A DNA stretch of 31,787 nt from a virus: the IMG/VR virus record IMGVR_UViG_3300042691_022068, positions 1-31,787 of that record; one strand, given 5' to 3'. The notes beneath the pieces are model-generated. The model saw nothing but the letters and a program-made list of their open reading frames with translations, ran no database searches and was not told the DNA's origin. The position numbers and the translations under genes are program-made. Shown piece by piece: positions 27,314 through 31,787 of the stretch. Positions within the stretch are counted from its first letter, which is position 1. Each line of letters starts with the position of its first letter.

Positions 27314-27324
27314 GGTATATATCA
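27314..27324 (-). promoter_or_regulatory. late-promoter-like element for the minus-strand late operon
   Basis: The minus strand reads TGATATATACCTAAAATAAG, 18-28 bases upstream of the first gene of the operon. It is nearly identical to the element before the S1-domain gene. It lies in the 79-base divergent gap, back to back with a similar element on the plus strand. Confidence 0.6.
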
Positions 27325-27347
27325 CTGTCATATACAAATCTTAACTA

Positions 27348-27360
27348 TGAATATATAGTC
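27348..27360 (+). promoter_or_regulatory. late-promoter-like element for the divergent plus-strand operon
   Basis: The plus strand reads TGAATATATAGTCTAAATA, 16-28 bases before the ATG of the poly-Asp gene. It shares the TGA-ATATATA-(C/G)-TAAA pattern with the minus-strand elements. Nothing else in the 79-base gap looks like a host sigma-70 promoter with both boxes. Confidence 0.5.
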
Positions 27361-27375
27361 TAAATATAATCAACT

Positions 27376-27609
27376 ATGAATAAAAGAGTATTAAACTTTT
27401 CCGACTTTTTGTCAGAGTCTGATGAATTAGAAAAAGATCTTGTTAAGAAGAACGTTCGTGCTGAAGCAAGCGGTGAAGAAGAAGAAGACAAAGAAGCTGA
27501 AATTGACGCAGCAGAAATTGCTGATGACGATGATGACGATGACGACGACGACGACGATGAAGTTGCTTCTGACGACACTTCTGCCTCAGACGGTGGAGCA
27601 GATATCTAA
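27376..27609 (+). CDS. small very acidic protein, prohead-core-like, with poly-Asp run
   Basis: A 77-residue protein starting MNKRVLNFSDFLSESDELEK and continuing into an acidic tail with a run of 12 aspartates (codons at 27523-27558). T4 gp67, a prohead core protein of 80 residues, is similarly short with a very acidic C-terminus and is cut by the gp21 protease. Here L-S-E at 12-14 matches the (I/L)-x-E cleavage rule. Placement at the head of a divergent operon with another small protein of the same N-terminal type supports an internal head or scaffold role. The GAY codon run is a simple repeat and may vary in length between relatives. The gp67 link is by character, not by alignment. Confidence 0.6.
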   Translation: MNKRVLNFSDFLSESDELEKDLVKKNVRAEASGEEEEDKEAEIDAAEIADDDDDDDDDDDDEVASDDTSASDGGADI

Positions 27610-27625
27610 AAAACATTACACCTAA

Positions 27626-27925
27626 ATGAAAAACATTAAAACATTTGAAGACTTTCTTGGTGGGTCGAACAAGACTAACGAAGAAGCTGAGGGAAAAGGG
27701 TACAAAGTAGCACTTGACACAATCATTAAGAGTGCTGAAGAAATTAAAGGTCTTATTACCGACGACGAAGATCTTGAAGCGTGGGTACAAGACAAGATTA
27801 CCATTGCTGAACATAACATGGAAGCAATTCTTGGTTATATGAAAGGCGAAGGTGGAAAGAAAAAAGTTGAAATACCAGTTCAAGGTGATATGAAAACTGG
27901 CGGAATGTTAAAAGACGAAAACTAA
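27626..27925 (+). CDS. small protein with capsid-targeting-like N-terminus and conserved helical domain
   Basis: A 99-residue protein beginning MKNIKTFEDFLGGSNK, nearly the same opening as the minus-strand gene at 12625, but without an L-x-E directly after it. Residues about 28-72 form a helical domain (ALDTIIKSAEEIKGLI, then EAWVQDKITIAEHNMEAILGYM). I associate this WVQDKIT-type pattern with small structural proteins of marine myoviruses, without a known function. It starts 16 bases after the acidic gene and ends in a TAATG overlap with the CapA-like gene, so the three genes are one transcript. Internal head protein is the favoured guess. Confidence 0.62.
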   Translation: MKNIKTFEDFLGGSNKTNEEAEGKGYKVALDTIIKSAEEIKGLITDDEDLEAWVQDKITIAEHNMEAILGYMKGEGGKKKVEIPVQGDMKTGGMLKDEN

Positions 27926-28980
27926 TGCACGTTTTACCTTTTGATAAGTTTGCTAAAGGCAATTTCAAGATAGCATTTCTTGGGGACATAATGTGCGAAA
28001 ATGCAGCACTTTTGTCAGTTATTAATGACGACCCATTTCAATTCATAAAACAGTGGTTATATTCCACTGATTATGTTGTGGGTAACCTTGAGACTACTTT
28101 TAGCGGTGAAACAAGCAGCTATCCTAAATTTTCTACGAATGATTTGTTGGCTGACGAATTAGGAAGTTTTGTCAATCTTGTGTTTACCGCAAATAATCAT
28201 TGCTTTGACTTTGGAATAAAAGGTGTTGAGAGAACTATTGAAATACTTGATGAATTTGGTATTAATCATATAGGGACTAATGCTTTGCCTAAAATTCGTA
28301 GAACTTTTGATACTGACTTAAAAGGTCATAAGTTATCTTTTCTAAACTATACACAATTTATCAATGAAACGAAGAAAGACCCAATTTACAAAGGAATTAA
28401 TACCCCCGAAACACCACCAAACCTCATCAATTTTTACACTCAAGCCCAAGCTAAAGAAACGATTGATCTGGCGAAAGAGAGATCCGAAATTGTCTTTGTT
28501 GGAATCCATCAATCATCTAGAGAAATTAATGCAAGAGAACTCGAACGAACAAGTACAGGAGAACAAAGAGAGTTCTTGGCTTCCGTAAATAAACTTGGTG
28601 CTGATGTAGTAATAGGAGGACACCCTCACTACTTTCAAGGCGGGGAATTACTTGAAGACGGAAAGATTATTGTCTATTCGCTTGGTAATTTCTTCTCAAC
28701 AATGAATAGTCCTAAGTATACAACTAACTGCGGCTGTATTATGTTAATGAGCTGTGATAGTTACACAAACATTAGATATACTTTTCTTCCTATAGCAACT
28801 GTTAAGAATGAAAAGAATAGTCACTATTATGTTATACCGATAGCGCCACTTGAGGGTGGAAACTATTCATGGGTAACTAATGAACAACGTGATACGCTTC
28901 TTGAAGAATTAGGCAGAATAAGAAAGACCTTAAGAAGTTGTTCTCTTATCGAGGAGGAGCTCCCGGTCCACTTTTTCTAA
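27925..28980 (+). CDS. CapA/PgsA-family metallophosphoesterase-like protein
   Basis: A 351-residue protein with the CapA (poly-gamma-glutamate capsule protein) motif series: FLGDIM (18-23), GNLET (53-57), ANNHCFDFG (89-97), a histidine at 195 in GIHQSSRE (family form HWG-x-E), GADVVIGGHPHYFQ (225-238) and YSLGNF (251-256). The metal-binding D21, N91, H92, H195, H233 and H235 are in place, so the dinuclear-metal phosphoesterase site may work; the HWG variant is unusual. No signal peptide or membrane anchor is seen, unlike bacterial CapA. It begins on a TAATG overlap with the small head-like gene. Its 3' end overlaps the convergent gene by 51 bases. Its substrate is unknown. Confidence 0.85.
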   Translation: MHVLPFDKFAKGNFKIAFLGDIMCENAALLSVINDDPFQFIKQWLYSTDYVVGNLETTFSGETSSYPKFSTNDLLADELGSFVNLVFTANNHCFDFGIKGVERTIEILDEFGINHIGTNALPKIRRTFDTDLKGHKLSFLNYTQFINETKKDPIYKGINTPETPPNLINFYTQAQAKETIDLAKERSEIVFVGIHQSSREINARELERTSTGEQREFLASVNKLGADVVIGGHPHYFQGGELLEDGKIIVYSLGNFFSTMNSPKYTTNCGCIMLMSCDSYTNIRYTFLPIATVKNEKNSHYYVIPIAPLEGGNYSWVTNEQRDTLLEELGRIRKTLRSCSLIEEELPVHFF

Positions 28981-29403
28981 AGAATCCAGCCAAACGACTG
29001 GTACAGGTTCACAATTAACAATGTGAACCTTTTTTATTGTAGGATAAAACAAGACTTCTTCAAAGAGTTCGTAATACTCTTCTCTTTTCCACTTATCAGT
29101 TAAAAAGATAACACTTTCTATACCGCGAATGTCTTGTGAAAAGTGAATGACTTCTCTGATGATTTCGTCATTAAACTCAGGGTTACTGTAAATGACGCCT
29201 AAAAGTTTTTTACTCCCGGCACCATCTGCAATCATTTTGCGAATCTCTTCGTTAACTATGAATCCTGAGCACATGTCAAGATCATCTTTTTCGAATCCCA
29301 TTCGCTCAATAATCTCGTCGCTGTTAACTATGAGATATTTTCTGAGATTTAAGAAACACTTCTTAATTTTGTTTCTATCATCAAAGGTGATGTATAAATT
29401 CAC
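28930..29403 (-). CDS. unknown protein, convergent with the CapA-like gene
   Basis: A 157-residue protein starting at GTG (29401-29403), where the GTGA overlap with the upstream stop indicates coupled translation. It has an alpha/beta alternation (LLGVIYSNPEF, IESVIFLTDKW, KKVHIVNCEPVPVVWLD) reminiscent of a Rossmann-like or nucleotide-handling fold, but no P-loop or other motif is present. Its last 51 bases overlap the CapA-like gene tail to tail, and the terminator of the plus operon lies inside its coding sequence. I do not recognise the family. Confidence 0.6.
   Translation of the reverse strand: MNLYITFDDRNKIKKCFLNLRKYLIVNSDEIIERMGFEKDDLDMCSGFIVNEEIRKMIADGAGSKKLLGVIYSNPEFNDEIIREVIHFSQDIRGIESVIFLTDKWKREEYYELFEEVLFYPTIKKVHIVNCEPVPVVWLDSLEKVDRELLLDKRTTS
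29005..29036 (+). terminator. intrinsic terminator of the plus-strand operon
   Basis: A perfect 9-base-pair stem AGGTTCACA / TGTGAACCT with an 8-base loop (ATTAACAA), followed by TTTTT, lies 25 bases after the CapA-like stop. The T-run is only on the plus strand, so it ends the plus-strand transcript. It sits within the coding sequence of the convergent minus-strand gene. Confidence 0.82.
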
Positions 29404-29753
29404 TTCTTATTGTTTGATTTTTTAAGTAGAGCCTTCTCTTCTTGACGGCGCTTTCTTTCAGCTAAATCAAGAGCTCTTTTTTCTGCATGCTCGCGATTCT
29501 TTCTAACATGTTCTTCAGCTTCTTCATGAGACTTACCTTGCTCTATTAAGTTTTGCATAATTACTGCATCGCGATCAGCCTCGGCTTGTATTCTAGCATT
29601 TTCAGCTTCTTGCAGATTTCTTAAGTGAATCTGATTACCAGCTTCTCGTTTCTTCTTGCGAATTTCAGCTTTTTCAGCTTCATTCATTCTATGGTATTCT
29701 TTAAGGAGACCCAAGTTTTTCTCCATTTCACGTCTTTGCTTATGATTATACAT
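29400..29753 (-). CDS. highly charged coiled-coil protein
   Basis: A 117-residue protein that is almost wholly Lys/Arg/Glu/Ala helix, for example EAEKAEIRKKKREAGNQIHL and HVRKNREHAEKRALDLAERK, with Lys-rich ends. It probably forms a long single or coiled-coil helix. I recognise no family; DNA binding, scaffolding or assembly roles all fit. It starts with an 8-base overlap with the Nudix gene and ends in a GTGA overlap with the next gene. Confidence 0.65.
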   Translation of the reverse strand: MYNHKQRREMEKNLGLLKEYHRMNEAEKAEIRKKKREAGNQIHLRNLQEAENARIQAEADRDAVIMQNLIEQGKSHEEAEEHVRKNREHAEKRALDLAERKRRQEEKALLKKSNNKK

Positions 29754-30288
29754 AATTCATTGATTTTGCGTACATATAATTGAATAATCTTAAAAAGGCA
29801 CTAAGAACTAACCCTTCATCAGAAACTAATCCATCACCTACTTTCACTAAAGAAAATTCTGAAAGGGTTTCTTTTTTAGAGCCATCCCCCTTAGGCTTAT
29901 TGATGTCCTTACCAGTAACATCTGCTGCAAAGATTGGTATTACCTTGTCACCATCTTTAGATGGGTAGATAGTGCCTAAAAAGATCCATTTACCCATTTC
30001 GTCTTCAGTCATATCAATACCGCCTTCTTCTAAAAGTTCTCTCTTAGCGGTAAATAATAAACTGTCATCTTCATATTCAACAGTTCCTGTGATAAGAGTA
30101 TCGCAATAATCGCCTTCGCGAAATTTGTTATACTCATGAAGTAAGCCGATATTTTCTATCATGCCGTTTGAATCTACTGTATAAGGTAAAACCGCAACAG
30201 ACATATGCTTTGAACGTAATCCTACGTGACCTTCAATGTCTATTACATCAAACCACTTTTCTTCAAGCAATACTTTAGGCTGTTTCAT
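29746..30288 (-). CDS. Nudix hydrolase with variant Nudix box
   Basis: A 180-residue protein. The second half of the Nudix box is canonical, RELLEEGGI at 83-91 (REUxEExGU). The first half, GTVEYEDDSLLFTAK from 68, has one residue too many for the G-x5-E spacing and has Asp where the Glu is expected. The two catalytic glutamates of EE-x-G (87-88) are intact, so hydrolysis of a nucleoside diphosphate derivative is likely. Upstream residues 30-60 and the FLGTIYPSKDGDKVIPIFAADV strand are like ADP-ribose-type pyrophosphatases, so ADP-ribose or NAD-related substrates are plausible but not shown. The start overlaps the upstream stop by 14 bases. Confidence 0.85.
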   Translation of the reverse strand: MKQPKVLLEEKWFDVIDIEGHVGLRSKHMSVAVLPYTVDSNGMIENIGLLHEYNKFREGDYCDTLITGTVEYEDDSLLFTAKRELLEEGGIDMTEDEMGKWIFLGTIYPSKDGDKVIPIFAADVTGKDINKPKGDGSKKETLSEFSLVKVGDGLVSDEGLVLSAFLRLFNYMYAKSMNYV

Positions 30289-30835
30289 TTTTATTAGTTT
30301 TTTGTTTCTTTTTAATATCTGTCCAAATCTGTTTTGCTACTTCTATACGAATATCACTAATAGTTGTAGCTAAAAACTCTAACACATGTTCTTCACCGTT
30401 ATCATAAGAGTCTGAAAGAACTTTCATTAATTCAGCAGGTGGTATATCAACCTCGATGTCCAATTTAATTTTAGTGCTTACTTTCTTACTATCCAAAAGT
30501 AATCTACTTATAGGATTTTCAGGTGCACGATTTTTTGGTTCAAAATGTTCAACCGGAGCAGGGACTACTGTTCTTTGTAAAGGTGGGTTGTGTTCAGGTG
30601 GTAAAGGTTGATAAGAAGATTGAGGCTTCATCATTTCAGCATCAATAAATCCTTCGCTTTCGCTAGCAACTTCAATGAAGTAGTCTCCTAAAAGAGCTTC
30701 GTTCCCACGGCTGCCATCGCTAAAAATCAAGAAATTCATATCACCATCGCCTTGAATTTCTCCTTCCCATTTAACAAATTCACCAGTTCTATCTCCTTTG
30801 AGCCACTGAAAAGTTTTGCTTGTAGTTTCGGTCAT
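30275..30835 (-). CDS. unknown 186-residue protein with proline-rich linker
   Basis: I take ATG 30835 (MTETTSKTFQWLKGD). A longer in-frame ATG at 30991 would lie inside the upstream gene and add an uncharacteristic extension. The protein has an N-terminal beta-looking part (FVKWEGEIQGDGDMNFLIFS), a Pro-rich linker (about 75-105) and a helical C-terminal part (KIKLDIEVDIPPAELMKVLS) with a Lys-rich end. A late-promoter-like element lies 14-25 bases upstream. I recognise no family. The two-domain layout and promoter suggest an abundant virion or assembly protein, but this is only inference. Confidence 0.65.
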   Translation of the reverse strand: MTETTSKTFQWLKGDRTGEFVKWEGEIQGDGDMNFLIFSDGSRGNEALLGDYFIEVASESEGFIDAEMMKPQSSYQPLPPEHNPPLQRTVVPAPVEHFEPKNRAPENPISRLLLDSKKVSTKIKLDIEVDIPPAELMKVLSDSYDNGEEHVLEFLATTISDIRIEVAKQIWTDIKKKQKTNKNETA

Positions 30836-30848
30836 TTTAATTGTTTTA

Positions 30849-30860
30849 GTATATATTTCA
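30849..30860 (-). promoter_or_regulatory. late-promoter-like element before the 186-residue gene
   Basis: The minus strand reads TGAAATATATACTAAAACAATTAAAATG, ending in the start codon. The ATATATACTAAAA core is the same as before the S1-domain gene. It falls in the 28-base gap after the preceding stop, which also points to a real regulatory site. Confidence 0.55.
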
Positions 30861-30863
30861 TCA

Positions 30864-31193
30864 TTAGAACTCGATGAAATGTTTATATTCTTCGTAGTAT
30901 TCTTGCATCCAGGGTGCAGAGAGTCCTTGGTGGATCCACCCGATGTATTCATTCCTAAAGCCTTGAAGAAATTCTTGAATATGCCCTTCATAATCGTTAT
31001 CTGCTAAGTGAAGTATATCCAACATAGATATCTTAAAAGTATGATACGTTCCTTGAACTCTCCAGAACATATAGAGAACTCGGTTTAAGTACTCGTAACC
31101 GTACTCAATGGTTAAAGGTGATGTCCATTTTGGGACTTCAATTTCAAAAGTCCCAACACCTGTTAAAGTACTGAAATCTTTGTGAAACGGCAT
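30864..31193 (-). CDS. unknown 109-residue protein
   Basis: A 109-residue protein rich in aromatic residues (Trp, Tyr, Phe) with a mixed alpha/beta look (TIEYGYEYLNRVLYMFWRVQ, then DYEGHIQEFLQGFRNEY). I recognise no family and see no catalytic motif. It starts one base after the stop of the 88-residue gene, so the two are probably co-translated. Phages of this type often carry such small proteins in accessory clusters. The reading frame is convincing by spacing and composition. Confidence 0.6.
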   Translation of the reverse strand: MPFHKDFSTLTGVGTFEIEVPKWTSPLTIEYGYEYLNRVLYMFWRVQGTYHTFKISMLDILHLADNDYEGHIQEFLQGFRNEYIGWIHQGLSAPWMQEYYEEYKHFIEF

Positions 31194-31194
31194 A

Positions 31195-31461
31195 TTAGTT
31201 ATTTTCCTTCTTAGCAGCTAGTTCATTTTCCATAGCTTGCACTAGCAATTCAAAAATTTCGCCTCTTGACTGATTATGCAATTTACCGATTGCTTCTAAA
31301 TCTTGGCGCATCGTTCTTGAGTTAAGAACAGGTTTATCGCCGTCCATGATTTGTATGATGATGTTATCCCAATCTTCATACTTGGTATTTGCTTGTGCTT
31401 CAAGCATAAGTTTAAGATTTTCTTTTGCTTGTTCTAATTCTTTTTCGTTGTTTTGTTCCAT
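31195..31461 (-). CDS. small helical protein, unknown, with rare Shine-Dalgarno-like site
   Basis: An 88-residue protein from ATG 31461. A longer start at 31515 would run back through the promoter to the terminator's T-rich tail and is rejected. Residues 1-25 form a charged helix (EKELEQAKENLKLMLEAQ) and the C-terminal 45 residues another. It is the only gene here with a visible AAAGGA, 8 bases before the ATG, and it follows an exact TATAAATA. Acidic Lys/Glu-rich ends suggest a soluble protein. I recognise no family. Confidence 0.6.
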   Translation of the reverse strand: MEQNNEKELEQAKENLKLMLEAQANTKYEDWDNIIIQIMDGDKPVLNSRTMRQDLEAIGKLHNQSRGEIFELLVQAMENELAAKKENN

Positions 31462-31478
31462 TATGATATCCTTTGATA

Positions 31479-31486
31479 TATTTATA
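31479..31486 (-). promoter_or_regulatory. exact T4-type late promoter box TATAAATA
   Basis: The minus strand carries TATAAATA, the T4 late -10 consensus, 18-25 bases upstream of the 88-residue gene and just downstream of a terminator. The two together mark the start of the minus-strand cluster 31461-28930. AT-rich sequence makes chance matches possible, but the location is apt. Confidence 0.65.
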
Positions 31487-31514
31487 TTCACATGTTTGAA
31501 AAGAGTTTTCTGCA

Positions 31515-31548
31515 TAAAGAAACCCGGACGATAGCGAAATCTCCGGGT
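31515..31548 (-). terminator. intrinsic terminator of the upstream small gene
   Basis: On the minus strand the stem ACCCGGA / TCCGGGT (7 perfect pairs, 13-base interior that can itself pair GAT/ATC) is followed by TTTCTTT. It lies 45 bases after the stop of the small gene at the window edge and would end its transcript just before the TATAAATA promoter. Confidence 0.78.
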
Positions 31549-31552
31549 CTCA

Positions 31553-31585
31553 AGTTTGTCGTAACAAACTCCGGTCCTAAGCCGG
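31553..31585 (-). other. two further hairpins in the 3' leader of the terminator
   Basis: Next to the terminator sits a perfect 7-base-pair hairpin, AGTTTGT / ACAAACT with the loop TACG on the minus strand (31553-31570). A short CCGG / CCGG hairpin (31571-31585) lies before it. Together with the terminator they give three hairpins in a row in 65 bases, more structure than a terminator needs. It may be a processed or stable 3' end. Confidence 0.5.
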
Positions 31586-31593
31586 TTAAAGTT

Positions 31594-31787
31594 TTAGTCT
31601 TCCAATTTAGCAAGTCCTTTTTCTACAGCTAAATCAGCATTAGCTTTGGACATGATAAGGGTCATTTTGTGACCGTCTTTAGTTACACCTTTTGCGATGT
31701 AACCACCTTTAGAAGTTCGAGAAATTACAGCTTCGTGCATTTCTTCTTTTTGCTTTGTCTTTAGACAATACGCGATGATTTGATCCA
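31594..31787 (-). CDS. small protein resembling a cysteine-depleted DUF5679-type zinc ribbon (5' end outside window)
   Basis: The visible 63 residues read ...DQIIAYCLKTKQKEE, then ISRTSKGGYIAKGVTKDGHK, and end AVEKGLAKLED. The pattern A-YC-xK-x-K...G-x-x-A-x-KG-V-x-x-x-G-x-K-M recalls DUF5679-type zinc ribbons, whose form is AYC-VKC...KG-CP-CG-K. Three of the four expected cysteines are replaced here (T, T and D), leaving one. A zinc site is therefore unlikely, though the fold may remain. It ends 45 bases before the terminator. Its beginning lies beyond the window. Confidence 0.6.
   Translation of the reverse strand, partial: DQIIAYCLKTKQKEEMHEAVISRTSKGGYIAKGVTKDGHKMTLIMSKANADLAVEKGLAKLED

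Noticed and set aside
27360-27883. Minus-strand frames opposite the poly-Asp gene, including a poly-Ser frame and an Arg/His-rich frame
   Set aside because: They are reverse readings of the GAY repeat and of the small head-like gene.
30836-30991. N-terminal extension of the 186-residue gene
   Set aside because: It runs through the promoter-like element and into the upstream gene; the extension has unlike composition.
31462-31515. N-terminal extension of the 88-residue gene
   Set aside because: It would begin right after the terminator's T-rich tail and include the TATAAATA box; the ATG at 31461 has the only AAAGGA-type site.
1-31787. tRNA genes, CRISPR arrays, transposases, homing endonucleases or integrases
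   Set aside because: None was seen: genes abut tightly and the few gaps are accounted for by promoters and terminators.

Overview
The window reads as a block of late (virion) genes from a large, AT-rich, contractile-tailed phage distantly related to T4. The call rests on a baseplate set recognisable by motif and order: a gp53/LysM-like wedge protein, a gp27/gpD-like hub, a gp5/gpV-like spike, gp25/gpW, gp6/gpJ and a giant gp7/gpI-like protein. It also rests on T4-type late-promoter-like elements just upstream of several genes, including one exact TATAAATA. Almost no gene has a Shine-Dalgarno sequence; starts follow A/T-rich leaders such as AAAATAATG. That suggests a host of the Bacteroidota type, but this is an inference and not proven by the sequence.

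Layout. Positions 27296 down to 1 (minus strand) form a nearly gapless late operon. In reading order it holds a collagen-tipped tube/baseplate junction protein, a LysM/gp53-like wedge protein, the hub, a tube-initiator-like protein, the spike, a 1515-residue structural protein, an S1-domain RNA-binding protein, an amidoligase-like enzyme fused to a pentapeptide-like tail, a hidden 42-codon basic ORF, a small protein with a capsid-targeting-like N-terminus, and an adaptor-like protein. It then continues with gp25, gp6, a 90-residue protein, the 2180-residue gp7-like protein, a 451-residue structural protein, a HAD phosphatase, a Cys-rich mini-protein and a truncated PhoH ATPase.

Positions 27376-28980 (plus strand) form a short divergent operon. 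It has two small proteins that look like prohead-core or internal head proteins (one with a 12-Asp run) and a CapA-family metallophosphoesterase. It ends at a strong intrinsic terminator that lies inside the coding region of the convergent minus-strand gene. Positions 31461 down to 28930 (minus strand) are a second cluster of small genes: unknown proteins, a Nudix hydrolase and a charged coiled-coil protein. Upstream of it lie a hairpin-rich terminator and the 3' end of a small gene resembling a zinc ribbon that has lost most of its cysteines.

Most proteins here would assemble the baseplate, its central spike and the tube-baseplate junction. The odd ones, interleaved with virion genes and apparently transcribed with them, are the S1-domain protein, the amidoligase-pentapeptide fusion, the CapA-like enzyme, Nudix, HAD and PhoH. 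They are the best places to look for undescribed biology: phage control of SD-independent translation, and late-stage modification or breakdown of amide-linked surface polymers. No stretch over 300 bases lacks a gene, and I saw no tRNA, IS element, integrase or CRISPR array.
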